In this document: positions 52,466 through 61,140 of the stretch, piece by piece
Layout of the letters: each line of letters begins with the position of its first letter
How positions within the stretch are numbered: the first letter of the stretch is position 1
Assembly: GCA_964598425.1 (NCBI GenBank)
Contig: CAZRBV010000001.1
Location: forward strand, 1-64,000
Source: UBA12567 sp964598425
GTDB lineage: Bacteria > Planctomycetota > Phycisphaerae > Phycisphaerales > SM1A02
Reading direction: 5' to 3'
DNA length: 64,000 nt
Position numbers and translations under genes: made by a program
The notes under the pieces: generated by a model
Told to the model about the DNA's origin: nothing
What the model saw: only the letters and a program-made list of their open reading frames with translations
Database searches by the model: none

Positions 52466-52864
52466 ATGGCTGCTTTCGTTCACGGCATTGACCTCGTTGA
52501 GATCAACCGCATCGAGTCGCTGCTTGCGTCTCACGGAGGTCGATTCCTCCAGCGCGTTTTCACCACGGAGGAACAGCGGTATGCCGAGGCTTCCGAAGGG
52601 CTTCGCGGTGAACGGTATGCAGCGCGATTCGCCGCCAAAGAAGCCGTGTTCAAGGCACTTGAGTGCGGATGGGCGGGAGGCGTCGCGTGGACGGATGTCG
52701 GTGTGAGGCACCAGCCGGGAGGCGCTCCGTCAGTCGAGATCAGCGGGCACCTGGCTTCGATTGCCGAGGCGCGAGGAATCTCGACCTGGGTGATCAGCCT
52801 GTCGCATACACATGAAATCGCGATGGCAAGTGTCATCGGAACAGGACCTGACAGCGAGGACTGA
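52466..52864 (+). CDS. acpS: Holo-[acyl-carrier-protein] synthase
   Basis: Attaches the phosphopantetheine arm to acyl carrier protein. The 132-residue protein has HGIDLVEINRIE with the metal-binding Asp near residue 9, and RFAAKEAVFKAL with the catalytic Glu and Lys near 55. Length is typical. It lies 40 bp after the TIM-barrel gene and 3 bp before the SPOR-like gene. Confidence 0.95.
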   Translation: MAAFVHGIDLVEINRIESLLASHGGRFLQRVFTTEEQRYAEASEGLRGERYAARFAAKEAVFKALECGWAGGVAWTDVGVRHQPGGAPSVEISGHLASIAEARGISTWVISLSHTHEIAMASVIGTGPDSED

Positions 52865-52867
52865 AGC

Positions 52868-53602
52868 ATGGCACGAAGAAGTTCCCGTCCGTCGCTCTAT
52901 GAAGTAGCTCAGCAGCGGCTGAACAAGTCAGGTCAGGGGGTTGATCATCCCGACGGGGTCTCCGGGGCCGCGCCATCGCAACCGCGAATCGCTCCGGGCA
53001 GCAGCCTTCGGCTTCCACTTGGATATGTCTTTGTTGGAGTGGTGCTGGTGATCGGCACGGTTATTGGGGCATGGTGGATTGGCCGGGGGGCTGGTGTTGA
53101 GGAAGTACAGAGAGACATTCGAGCTGCCGGGCAGGGACGGGTCGAGATCGACCCGATGGCGGATCGGCCGTCTGCTGAATGGGTGGCGCCGCCCGCCCAT
53201 GAGCCCTCGCAGGTGGTGGATGCCTCCAACACGGCGTCCAGCACGGCGTCCTCGCCACCACCGCCGCCTGAACCCGAGGTGGCCGTGCCAGAGACTCATT
53301 CCGAAGATCCGAGAATCCCAGGGCGGTGGTATTTCGTGCTTGCTGAGACCAGAAAGGGGGGCGCAGAGGAGATTGCGGCATTCTGCAGGCAGCAGGGACT
53401 TGAAGTGGCGGTCGTTTCGGGGCACAATGCCCGGCTCGCGAAAGTGATCGCCCTCCCCGGGCTCACATCGGCCCGCGCGACTGACCCGGCATTCCATGAT
53501 CTGGACTCCCGGATAGGCGAGGTCGGACGTCGGTGGCGGGAATCGGGAAGGCGTACGAGTTTCGCGGATCGGTACCTGCAACGAAAGGGCGATACCCCAT
53601 GA
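52868..53602 (+). CDS. Single-pass membrane protein with a C-terminal SPOR-like domain
   Basis: A 244-residue protein: a cytoplasmic N-terminus of about 50 residues, one transmembrane helix (about 51-74), a Pro/Ala/Ser-rich periplasmic linker with SSPPPPPEPE, then a C-terminal alpha/beta module beginning RWYFVLAETRKGGAEEIAAF. This layout and the module size resemble SPOR proteins that bind denuded glycan strands at the septum. The family match is moderate. It is coupled by a 4-bp overlap to the small basic protein gene. Confidence 0.65.
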   Translation: MARRSSRPSLYEVAQQRLNKSGQGVDHPDGVSGAAPSQPRIAPGSSLRLPLGYVFVGVVLVIGTVIGAWWIGRGAGVEEVQRDIRAAGQGRVEIDPMADRPSAEWVAPPAHEPSQVVDASNTASSTASSPPPPPEPEVAVPETHSEDPRIPGRWYFVLAETRKGGAEEIAAFCRQQGLEVAVVSGHNARLAKVIALPGLTSARATDPAFHDLDSRIGEVGRRWRESGRRTSFADRYLQRKGDTP

Positions 53603-53835
53603 GTCTTCATCCCAGCCTGAAAACGAAGCCCGCCGGGCTGAACCAGCATCGCAACGTTCTGACGCGAGACGAGCGCGTCGCGCGGCTCATTGAAAAAGGT
53701 GAGTTCGACCCTGAAAGCGATTCGCCTATCGGCATCGTCAAGGTCGGCAACCGGGCTGTCGTGACCAAGAAGCCGAAGAAGGCCGAGGCAGAGGAAGCTG
53801 GCGGCGAAGAGGCCGCTGCCGAAGCGACCGAGTGA
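53599..53835 (+). CDS. Small basic protein characteristic of the PVC superphylum
   Basis: A 78-residue protein whose first 50 residues (MSLHPSLKTKPAGLNQHRN, then VLTRDERVARLIEKG and IGIVKVGNRAV) match a small basic protein family shared by Planctomycetes, Verrucomicrobia and Chlamydiae and absent elsewhere. The known members are about 50-60 residues; here an acidic Ala/Glu tail of about 20 residues is added. Members are reported to bind nucleic acid and may associate with ribosomes. The ATG overlaps the preceding stop (ATGA). Confidence 0.85.
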   Translation: MSLHPSLKTKPAGLNQHRNVLTRDERVARLIEKGEFDPESDSPIGIVKVGNRAVVTKKPKKAEAEEAGGEEAAAEATE

Positions 53836-53906
53836 ACCTGACTGGTAATCGGCGGAATCCCGTCATCAACCATCGGCACAGGCACGTGCCGGGGTAAGGG
53901 TGCATC

Positions 53907-55118
53907 GTGACGACTCCAGAACATCTCCAGACTGAACGTGCCAGGTGCGTTGATTGCTCCGGGATTCGCCGCGCGTTTCAACTCGGCGCCACGCTCAAAG
54001 ATCCGATCAACCTGTCTATCGGGCAACCGGACTTTGAGGTGCCCGAGCCGATTCGCCGCGCCGCAATCGAAGCGATCGAGCAGGGGCGAAATGGCTACAC
54101 CCTGACGGGGGGCGCGGAGGACCTTCGGGAGGCCGTGTCAGCGCACCTCAAGACGGATCCGGGGTGGGACATCGGTTGCGATGAACTCGAGTTGCTGATC
54201 ACGAGCGGTACGAGCGGTGGACTGTTTCTGGCATTCCTGGTGCTTTGTGAGCCGGGCTGCGAGGCGATCATTCCCGACCCCTACTTTGTGGTCTACCCGG
54301 CACTTGGTCCAATGACCGGCGCGACGATGGTGACGTGCGATACCTATCCAGACTTTCGTATGACGGCTGAACGAGTGGAGCCGCTGATGACCGAGCGGAC
54401 GCGACTGCTGCTGGTGAACTCACCGGCCAACCCGACTGGTGTGGTGCTACGCGACGATGAATTGCGAGACCTGGCCGAGTTGTGCGAGTCTCGAGGCGTC
54501 ATGATGATTTCAGACGAGATCTATGACTTGTTCACATACGGGGACGGGCTGGGCGAGGCCGGGACCTGTCCGAGCCCAGCACGATTCACCGAGAACATGC
54601 TGCTGCTTCGGGGGTTCGGAAAGACGTACGGTTGCACTGGCTGGCGTATGGGGTACGCAGCGGGACCATCCTGGCTCATTGCGGAGATGGCGAAGTTTCA
54701 GCAGTATTCGTTCGTGTGCGCTCCATCAATGGCGCAGGCTGGTCTCGTCGGGGCGTTCGATATCGATATGTCGGACACAGTCAATGCATTTGAACATCGG
54801 CGAAACCTCTTGAGGGACGCATTTGAAGGTGTTGCTGAAGTGTCGGATTGCAGCGGCGCCTTTTACGGATTCGTCAAAGTGCCCGAGCATCTTGGGGTCA
54901 CTGGAACCGAGTTCTGTGAACACGCAATCAAGCACAACGTGGTTGTGATTCCAGGCGGCGTATTCAGTGACCGCGACACGCATATTCGCATCAGCTTTGC
55001 ATGTCCGGATGAAAAACTGAAAGCGGGGCTCTCAATCCTTGCCGACATGATGCGCTCCCCCGGAATCTCCCCCGGAATCTCCCCCGGAATCTCCCCCGGA
55101 ATGTCCCCCGGCACCTGA
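53907..55118 (+). CDS. Class I/II PLP-dependent aminotransferase
   Basis: A 403-residue fold-type I aminotransferase. LSIGQPDFEVP and NSPANPTGVV are typical, and the PLP Lys is in GFGKTYGCTGWRMGY. DEIYDLFTYG carries the Asp that contacts the pyridine nitrogen. It resembles aspartate/aromatic aminotransferases; the amino donor is not evident. A GTG start is preceded by AAGGG about 7 nt upstream. The C-terminus ends in five SPG-type repeats added to the normal protein. Confidence 0.92.
   Translation: MTTPEHLQTERARCVDCSGIRRAFQLGATLKDPINLSIGQPDFEVPEPIRRAAIEAIEQGRNGYTLTGGAEDLREAVSAHLKTDPGWDIGCDELELLITSGTSGGLFLAFLVLCEPGCEAIIPDPYFVVYPALGPMTGATMVTCDTYPDFRMTAERVEPLMTERTRLLLVNSPANPTGVVLRDDELRDLAELCESRGVMMISDEIYDLFTYGDGLGEAGTCPSPARFTENMLLLRGFGKTYGCTGWRMGYAAGPSWLIAEMAKFQQYSFVCAPSMAQAGLVGAFDIDMSDTVNAFEHRRNLLRDAFEGVAEVSDCSGAFYGFVKVPEHLGVTGTEFCEHAIKHNVVVIPGGVFSDRDTHIRISFACPDEKLKAGLSILADMMRSPGISPGISPGISPGMSPGT
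55056..55115 (+). repeat. Five tandem 12-bp units at the 3' end of the aminotransferase gene
   Basis: Unit TCCCCCGGAATC is repeated three times perfectly, then TCCCCCGGAATG and TCCCCCGGCACC, followed by the stop. It codes for SPGI, SPGI, SPGI, SPGM, SPGT. The period is a multiple of three, so changes in copy number keep the frame. Confidence 0.95.
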
Positions 55119-55154
55119 GAGCCTCCCTGAAAGGTGGGCGATGAGGCACAAAGA

Positions 55155-55185
55155 CCCCCGTCCCGACACGAGGCCGAGACGGGGG
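55155..55185 (+). terminator. GC-rich hairpin after the aminotransferase gene
   Basis: Stem CCCCCGTC/GACGGGGG (55155-55162 with 55178-55185) with a 15-nt loop, 37 bp after the stop. No T-run follows; the stem is followed by G and A bases. It can work as a transcription end or a 3' RNA-stabilising structure. It lies in the 201-bp gap between the convergent aminotransferase and glycosyltransferase genes. Confidence 0.5.
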
Positions 55186-55319
55186 GGAGGGGAGAAAGAT
55201 CCGTAATTCTCAATTGACTGGTACCCTCGGCACCGCCACTTGTGTTCGGCCGATTTGGCCTGTTGTGATGAATTTCAGAGATTGGCCGCGAGGCTCAGTG
55301 CGGGCTCGAGACTCGTTGT

Positions 55320-56384
55320 TTACGTGCTGACAATGGGATAACTCGCTGGCTCGACCGAAGCGGTCACAGCCGTAATCCACGCCGCCATCGCCGTATCAGG
55401 CCGACAGGCGATTCGCGCCCTGCCGCTGCCGCTGGTGGCCAGCCGCTGCCGAAGCGCCGGATCCGTAAGCAGGGAACCCAGTGCGGATGCCCATGCCCTG
55501 GCATCTCCAGGAGTCAGCACAAGCGAAGTGTCATCGTGGATGAGCAACTCCTCGCATGCATCCGAGGCCGCAACCACGGCTGCGCCGCCACACATGGACA
55601 GCGGCAGCAGGCTCCGCGCTGGCCCACTCGGGTCCGGCGCGACCACGATGGAGGCTCGGGCGACGAGCGGGGTGAGCCAGCCAACGTGGTCCAGCACAGT
55701 GGTGCGGTCCAGAAGCCTGTGTTGCCGCAACTTCTTCCACAGCCGATGCCCTGATCCGCCGCGAAGTTCAAAGAACAATTCGACATCCGGACGTTGCGCC
55801 GTGACATGTGCCACGGCATCGACGATGTACTCCGAGTCTCGCGCGGCTTGCCCCGGGTCAAGGACGATCATGGTTGGCCTGGTGCCAGGAATCCGCGGCG
55901 TTACTTTCAGATCGACCGGTGGCCGGGCCGTGACGATCCTTCCGTGATTGACAGCTCGCCGAAGAAGCTCGCCAATCCGATCCGTGCGTGCAATCCACGT
56001 GTCGATCCACGGGGTACGGGAGGCGTTCTGTACTTGCTCGGCCCGCCACGTATCTCCGATCAGAGGCACTTCGAAAGTCGCAGCCAGATCGCGAGCCAGC
56101 ACGGCCGCTGCGTCGCCGCTCCAGAAAATGGCATCAATGGGCTGCGTCCCAACCTGCTCGGCCACTGCAGCGGCGTGTGTACTTCGCCGCCACCAACGGG
56201 CTGGCATTGCGGTTTGCACTGGATCAACGGTATCAAGCAACGGCTCTACCGGGGTGTCTTCCTCCTGGGTTGCCAGGATGTGGGTTTGTTCGATGGAGGC
56301 GTCGCGCAGTCCCATTGCAATTGCCTGAAGGGCTCGGCGGTCTTCATCGAGCCGAGGCGCATCAATGATGATGAGGAGATGCAT
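55320..56384 (-). CDS. Glycosyltransferase family 4-like protein
   Basis: A 354-residue GT-B-like enzyme. The C-terminal half has VVAPDPSGPARSLLPLSMCGGAAVVAASDACEELL in spirit, the donor-binding region of GT4, with the expected Ser/Pro and Glu positions in SDACEELL. The N-terminal half is divergent. No signal peptide is present, so it acts at the cytoplasmic side. The ATG overlaps the last base of the thioesterase stop (TGATG), so the two genes are co-translated. Acceptor and donor unknown. Confidence 0.75.
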   Translation of the reverse strand: MHLLIIIDAPRLDEDRRALQAIAMGLRDASIEQTHILATQEEDTPVEPLLDTVDPVQTAMPARWWRRSTHAAAVAEQVGTQPIDAIFWSGDAAAVLARDLAATFEVPLIGDTWRAEQVQNASRTPWIDTWIARTDRIGELLRRAVNHGRIVTARPPVDLKVTPRIPGTRPTMIVLDPGQAARDSEYIVDAVAHVTAQRPDVELFFELRGGSGHRLWKKLRQHRLLDRTTVLDHVGWLTPLVARASIVVAPDPSGPARSLLPLSMCGGAAVVAASDACEELLIHDDTSLVLTPGDARAWASALGSLLTDPALRQRLATSGSGRARIACRPDTAMAAWITAVTASVEPASYPIVST

Positions 56385-56905
56385 CAGGCCCTGTCCCTCC
56401 AGGGTGATGAAGCATCAACAGCGAGGGGTGCGAGCGCCGCGACCATTTTCGTCGGGGGTCGTGTTGGTTTTCGACTTTCCAAGTCGACATGAACCCACAG
56501 CGTAGAAGCCGTGCATACGACCTCGCCGCAGGGTTCCGGTCGCCAGACGATCGTATCCCGCCACGACTTGACTCGCCGAAGGGAGCGCACCCACGTGGCT
56601 ACGAGCAGCGTCTCGCCGGCATGAGCTTCGCGTCGGTAATCAATCTCGTGCCGGGCGACGAACCACATTGCGCCCGAAGTGAGCAGCGTGTTGGCCGACC
56701 AGCCAAGGTCTTCGAGATGTCGCTGACCGACCTGGTCCAGCCACCTGACAAACTCGACGTTGGAAACATGGGACACCATGCTGCTGGCGGTATCGGCACC
56801 GGGGACAATACTGCCGAACCACGGCGACGAACCGGTTGGAATCGACAACGCTGGCAGACACTCAGGAGGCCGCGGCAGTGGATCAATGCGTGTGTGGCTC
56901 ATCAC
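56384..56905 (-). CDS. Acyl-CoA thioesterase, 4-hydroxybenzoyl-CoA thioesterase-like
   Basis: A 173-residue hot-dog-fold protein. VSNVEFVRWLDQVGQRHL matches the conserved helix with the catalytic Asp-like position, and RHEIDYRREAHAGETLLVATWV is the following strand region. The family hydrolyses acyl-CoA thioesters. It is somewhat longer than the usual 130-150 residues due to an N-terminal extension. It follows the DUF971 gene by a 4-bp overlap. Confidence 0.85.
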   Translation of the reverse strand: MMSHTRIDPLPRPPECLPALSIPTGSSPWFGSIVPGADTASSMVSHVSNVEFVRWLDQVGQRHLEDLGWSANTLLTSGAMWFVARHEIDYRREAHAGETLLVATWVRSLRRVKSWRDTIVWRPEPCGEVVCTASTLWVHVDLESRKPTRPPTKMVAALAPLAVDASSPWRDRA

Positions 56906-57231
56906 GCCCCCTCCTCGGCCTCAGTTGGGATGATGGATCGCAGCCACTGCCACGAATAGAGCCCGGTGCGGTGTCCATCGTTAAATGTAATCCGAATCGC
57001 GTAGTGTCCAACCCGCTCGATGTTCGTTGCTTCCAGAGTGGCTTGCGTGTCGGTACCTGATGGCAGGACCGCGAGCGGGTTTTCCGCAAGTTCACGACGC
57101 ATCTGCACAGCTTCTGCTGATGGGGACCAGCGTCGAAGGTGCGCAACGGGATAGGTGGAAACCAGCCCGTCTGACCATGTCACGGTCAGCCCTGTCGCAC
57201 GGTCGAGATGAAGATGCGTTGGGGTCGCCAC
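56902..57231 (-). CDS. DUF971-domain protein
   Basis: A 109-residue protein of the DUF971 / gamma-butyrobetaine hydroxylase N-terminal-like family, with LTVTWSDGLVSTYPVAHLR near the start and YAIRITFNDGHRTGLYSWQWLR near the end. The domain is also found fused to Mrp/ApbC iron-sulfur carriers and may bind zinc or assist cluster proteins; the role here is unknown. It is the first gene of a three-gene run with the thioesterase and the glycosyltransferase. Confidence 0.85.
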   Translation of the reverse strand: MATPTHLHLDRATGLTVTWSDGLVSTYPVAHLRRWSPSAEAVQMRRELAENPLAVLPSGTDTQATLEATNIERVGHYAIRITFNDGHRTGLYSWQWLRSIIPTEAEEGA

Positions 57232-57296
57232 GGCACCAAGGGTACACGCCCGCTCTCGGTATCATGCGACCTGGGCCGCTGGAGCAGGAGTTGAGT

Positions 57297-58169
57297 ATGA
57301 CGGCAGTCGAAAGTGCGATCGATCCGGCGACCCGGTTGATTCGGTCGATGGATCGGACCGGATGCGCCGCATGTGTCGGCCTTGATCCTGTTCTTGATCG
57401 TATTCCAGGTGGCTCCGCGGGTGACCCTGTCGAGGCGATTCGTTCGTTCTCACTCGATGTCATTGAGGCCGTTGCCGACTGTGTTGCGTGCCTGAAGGTC
57501 CAGTCAGCCTGTTTCGAGCGATTCGGCGCTGCTGGCATGCACGTCGTTGCGGACATCATGCGGGCATCTTCGGAACGCGGCTTGCCAGTGATACTCGACG
57601 CCAAACGAGGCGATATAGGAATCAGTGCACGCCACTATGCCGCGGCTGGCTTGGCGCCGACTACTGGCCCGGGGGCGGATTGGATGACAGTCAACGGATA
57701 CCTCGGCAGCGAGACGATCGAGCCCTATCTTGAGTGGGGGGGCGTGTATGTGCTGGTGCGGACATCCAACGCCGGCTCAGGCGAATTGCAATCCCTGAAA
57801 CTCGAAGATGGTCGAACTGTGTCCGAGGCGATGGCGGATCTGGTTGCGTCTCTGGCAGCACCCCGAGTCGGTGCTCACGGCTGGAGCGATGTCGGCGCCG
57901 TTGTGGGAGCAACGCATCCTGCTGAGGCCGAGTCGCTGCGTCATCGCATGCCCGGCGTCATCTGTCTGGTGCCTGGCATTGGCGCTCAGGGCGGACGCAT
58001 GGATGAACTCGGAAGTCTGTGCGGCCCTGATGGTCATGGAGCACTCTTCACCGCGAGCCGATCGGTCATCTACGCCGAGCCGGCTGCTGGCATGCGGTGG
58101 TCCGATGCCGTTCGAGCGTCAGCTTCACGATTGGCCGATGAATCTGGCCGAATTGCAGGTATGCGATGA
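57297..58169 (+). CDS. pyrF: Orotidine 5'-phosphate decarboxylase (type 2)
   Basis: Final step of UMP synthesis. The 290-residue protein has CVGLDPVLDRIP near the N-terminus and the catalytic Asp/Lys motif LDAKRGDIG at about residues 100-108. VPGIGAQGG forms the phosphate site. Length and motif place it in the longer type 2 group. The ATG at 57297 has GGAG upstream. The stop overlaps the next start by 4 bp. Confidence 0.95.
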   Translation: MTAVESAIDPATRLIRSMDRTGCAACVGLDPVLDRIPGGSAGDPVEAIRSFSLDVIEAVADCVACLKVQSACFERFGAAGMHVVADIMRASSERGLPVILDAKRGDIGISARHYAAAGLAPTTGPGADWMTVNGYLGSETIEPYLEWGGVYVLVRTSNAGSGELQSLKLEDGRTVSEAMADLVASLAAPRVGAHGWSDVGAVVGATHPAEAESLRHRMPGVICLVPGIGAQGGRMDELGSLCGPDGHGALFTASRSVIYAEPAAGMRWSDAVRASASRLADESGRIAGMR

Positions 58170-59875
58170 GTCGAATGACACCAACGTGGCTGGGATGGAA
58201 GGAATCGCTTGTTGTTGTGCTCTTTCTTGTGGTGCTCCTGCTGCCGCTGATCTTTCAGGGCGATCGTGCGGCGGGCTCTGAAGCAGACCGCACGTTGGTC
58301 ATTATTACTCCGCATAACGAGCAGATTCGCTACGAGTTCGAGCATGCATTTGAGTCGTGGCACGAACGCCGGTTCGGAGAGCCAGTCGACGTGGTCTGGA
58401 GTGTTCCAGGAGGAACCAGTGAGATCCGTCGCATGCTCATCGCGCAGTGGAATGCGGCGATCGAGCAAGGGCGGCAGCCCGGGGGGGATGCCGACCTCGT
58501 CTTTGGAGGCGGGTCATATGAACACAGCAGGCTCAAACGCGGTGCGCACAAGGTTCGCTCGGGTCTCTCCAGGGAAGACGTGATTGCATGGCTTGATGGC
58601 ATCGGCGTAGCGGATGGAGCCGGGGCGATCCAGGCAGGTGCCGCGCAGGCTGGGGTCATCGAAGCGAAGATTCTCCCGGACGAGGAAGGCGGTTTTACGA
58701 TCGATGCAACAGCCGGCATCAGCGATGTCCCACCGATTGATCTTGAGTCGTTGCCCGAACTCTACGGCCGCGTTGGGGTCGCCGGGACCAATCTGTGGGA
58801 TCCGGACGGATGCTGGTTTGGCACTGCGTTATCGAGTTTCGGTCTGGTAGCCAACAGCGACGAATTGAATGCGCGTGGTATTGCACCTCCACGTTCGTGG
58901 GAGGATCTTGCCGACCCGCGTCTGATTGCCTCGGTCTCGATGGTGAATCCTGCCCAATCCGGCTCGGTGACCACCGCCTTCGAGACCATTCTCAGCCGGC
59001 TCGGTTGGCGGCTTGGCTGGCAGATTCTCCGTCGCGCCGCAGCAAATGCCAGGACATTCTCAGCTTCATCACTCCGTGGACCCACAGACGTTGCCGCCGG
59101 CGATGCAGCCATGGGCGTGTGCATCGATTTCTTCGGGCGGTATCAACAGCAGGCGCTGGCAGACCACGGTGCCGCCGGTCGCCTCATCTACATCGATCCA
59201 CCCGGCGAAACCACGCTCGATCCTGACCCGATCTCGATGCTTGCGAATCCGCCCGATGCAGAGTTGGCTGCGAGGTTCATCGAATTCACGTTGTCAGAAG
59301 AGGGGCAGTCCCTGTGGCAGTTCGCGCCTGAAGTTCGGGAGCCAGGTGCGATGGGGCCACGGATGTTCGCGCTGCGGCGTCTTCCTGCAAGGGCCTCGAT
59401 GTATGCCGATCACTTCGATCAATTCGTTGATCAGGTCGATCCGTTTGCCAACGCAGCTGCTCCAGAGCATGCCGACCGCGCCATGCGAGCTTTCATCGCG
59501 CCGCTCATGCAGGCAATGGCTATGGATGAGCGAGATGGGCTCCGTGAGGCCTGGATCGCGATTACCTCACATCCCGCGTATCCACATGAATCCGAAGGGA
59601 TCGTTTCGGCAGAAGATGTCGATGACGTCGCACTCTCTGCAATGCTCGCTGCATTTGACTCGATGCCCGAGGTCACAGCACCTGACGGCACCGTGTGGTC
59701 TCTCGACACGCCCGAGGGACGAAGTGTGGTCAAACGCGGTTGGCTACGCGGGGGCTGGGCCGAGGCAGCGATCTGGCATGAGCAGGCAGATCCCGCGACG
59801 GCCTTCCGCCGTTACGCGGGCTCGTACTTCAGGGATCGCTTCGATGATGTTGTCGCCCCATCTGGTGCGCCGTGA
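58166..59875 (+). CDS. Membrane-anchored periplasmic solute-binding protein, iron(III)-ABC-like
   Basis: A 569-residue protein with an N-terminal signal/anchor (about residues 14-31) and the extracellular solute-binding fold of the Fe3+/thiamine class: TLVIITPHNEQIRYEFEHAFE, then WSVPGGTSEIRRML, SWEDLADPRL and MVNPAQSGSVTTAF. It is much longer than the usual 330-350 residues because of a C-terminal domain (from about 400) of mixed helices. No permease or ATPase gene is adjacent, so a role in sensing or a trans-acting transporter is possible. Confidence 0.75.
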   Translation: MSRMTPTWLGWKESLVVVLFLVVLLLPLIFQGDRAAGSEADRTLVIITPHNEQIRYEFEHAFESWHERRFGEPVDVVWSVPGGTSEIRRMLIAQWNAAIEQGRQPGGDADLVFGGGSYEHSRLKRGAHKVRSGLSREDVIAWLDGIGVADGAGAIQAGAAQAGVIEAKILPDEEGGFTIDATAGISDVPPIDLESLPELYGRVGVAGTNLWDPDGCWFGTALSSFGLVANSDELNARGIAPPRSWEDLADPRLIASVSMVNPAQSGSVTTAFETILSRLGWRLGWQILRRAAANARTFSASSLRGPTDVAAGDAAMGVCIDFFGRYQQQALADHGAAGRLIYIDPPGETTLDPDPISMLANPPDAELAARFIEFTLSEEGQSLWQFAPEVREPGAMGPRMFALRRLPARASMYADHFDQFVDQVDPFANAAAPEHADRAMRAFIAPLMQAMAMDERDGLREAWIAITSHPAYPHESEGIVSAEDVDDVALSAMLAAFDSMPEVTAPDGTVWSLDTPEGRSVVKRGWLRGGWAEAAIWHEQADPATAFRRYAGSYFRDRFDDVVAPSGAP

Positions 59876-61140
59876 ATGTCGCCGTGCTGTCGATTGGCGA
59901 CGAACTTCTCGGTGGCAGGATTGTTGACACCAATGCGGCTTACCTTTCGGCTGAAGTGACAGCACTCGGGGGCGTGACGCTGGTGCGGATGACAGTTGGG
60001 GATGACCGGGGCGATATCTTCGAAGCCATGCGGCAGCTTGCTGGGGTGGCAGATGTGGTGCTGGTTACCGGCGGCCTGGGGCCAACCCCCGACGATCTGA
60101 CCCGCTTCGCTGCGGCGGATCTTGTGGACGGCGGCGAGTTGCTTGACGATGAGACGGCAATGGCCGGTGTTCACGCGTGGTGTAAGCGGGCCGGTGTGCC
60201 GGCGAGCGAAGCTCGCTTGATGGTTGGCAAGAGGCCGCCCTCGTCCAGCTTTCTGTCAAATGACTGCGGAACGGCTCCCGGGATACAGGTGGTCAGCGGC
60301 GGCGCGAACATGTTCATGCTTCCAGGTCCGCCTCTTGAAATGCAATCGATGTGGCGGCGGCACGCCCGCCCATTGCTTGAGCAGATGGTGGAGCCTCGGC
60401 ATGCCCCGATCGAAGTGATTGCGGCGGGGCTCACCGAGGTGCAAGCTGCCGATATGCTCGGAGACTTGCTTGATCGGGATCGGCGACCTCGATTGGGAAT
60501 CCGGGTTGGCCGAGGCGTGGTGCGCGTCTCGGTGGAGGATCCGATCGGGGATCTGGGGTCGGACACCATGACAGGATGTGCTGCCGAGGTGCGGGACCGG
60601 CTCTCGCCGTGGTCCTTGGGAGTCGGAGTTGCCAGCCTGTCGGAAGCAGTGGGAGAGGCGCTTCGCCGCCGCGGTTGGATGCTCGCAACGGCGGAGTCGT
60701 GTACTGGAGGCGGTATTGGCGCCGCAGTGACATCGCAGCCGGGGTCCAGCAATTGGTATTCCGGCGGCTGGGTGACATACACAAACGAAATGAAGTGCCG
60801 CCAGCTCGGCGTGCCATCGGAACTGCTTTGCGAGACCGGCCCAGGTGCTGTCAGCGCCGAAGTTGTGGTCGCCATGGCTCAGGGGGCCTGTGAGCAATCG
60901 GGTGCGGATATCGCTATCGCTGTCAGTGGCATCGCAGGCCCTGCAGGGGGAACCGAGGCCAAGCCAGTGGGCACGGTGTGGATCGGACTCGTGATTGGCG
61001 ATGAGGCGGAGGCTCGATGTATTCGAGCGCCGGGAGGACGACCGCAGATTCGCCAGACGACCGTTGATTCGGCTCTGCAGTGGGTGCGTTGGCGGTGTGC
61101 AGGAATCAATGAGACTTTGCCATGGGAAGTGAACGCATGA
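59872..61140 (+). CDS. cinA: CinA-like protein (MoCF-biosynthesis and nicotinamide-nucleotide amidohydrolase domains)
   Basis: A 422-residue two-domain protein. The N-terminal domain has SIGDELLGG and TGGLGPTPDDLT typical of the molybdopterin-binding-like COG1058 domain with ADP-ribose pyrophosphatase activity in some species; the C-terminal domain has AESCTGGGIGAAVT and SGIAGPAGGTEAKPVG, typical of NMN deamidase (PncC). It may recycle NAD. The GTG start overlaps the previous stop (GTGA). Confidence 0.94.
   Translation: MNVAVLSIGDELLGGRIVDTNAAYLSAEVTALGGVTLVRMTVGDDRGDIFEAMRQLAGVADVVLVTGGLGPTPDDLTRFAAADLVDGGELLDDETAMAGVHAWCKRAGVPASEARLMVGKRPPSSSFLSNDCGTAPGIQVVSGGANMFMLPGPPLEMQSMWRRHARPLLEQMVEPRHAPIEVIAAGLTEVQAADMLGDLLDRDRRPRLGIRVGRGVVRVSVEDPIGDLGSDTMTGCAAEVRDRLSPWSLGVGVASLSEAVGEALRRRGWMLATAESCTGGGIGAAVTSQPGSSNWYSGGWVTYTNEMKCRQLGVPSELLCETGPGAVSAEVVVAMAQGACEQSGADIAIAVSGIAGPAGGTEAKPVGTVWIGLVIGDEAEARCIRAPGGRPQIRQTTVDSALQWVRWRCAGINETLPWEVNA

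Noticed and set aside
55056..55115. CRISPR-like short repeat
   Set aside because: Units are 12 bp with no spacers and lie in frame inside a gene; this is a simple tandem repeat.
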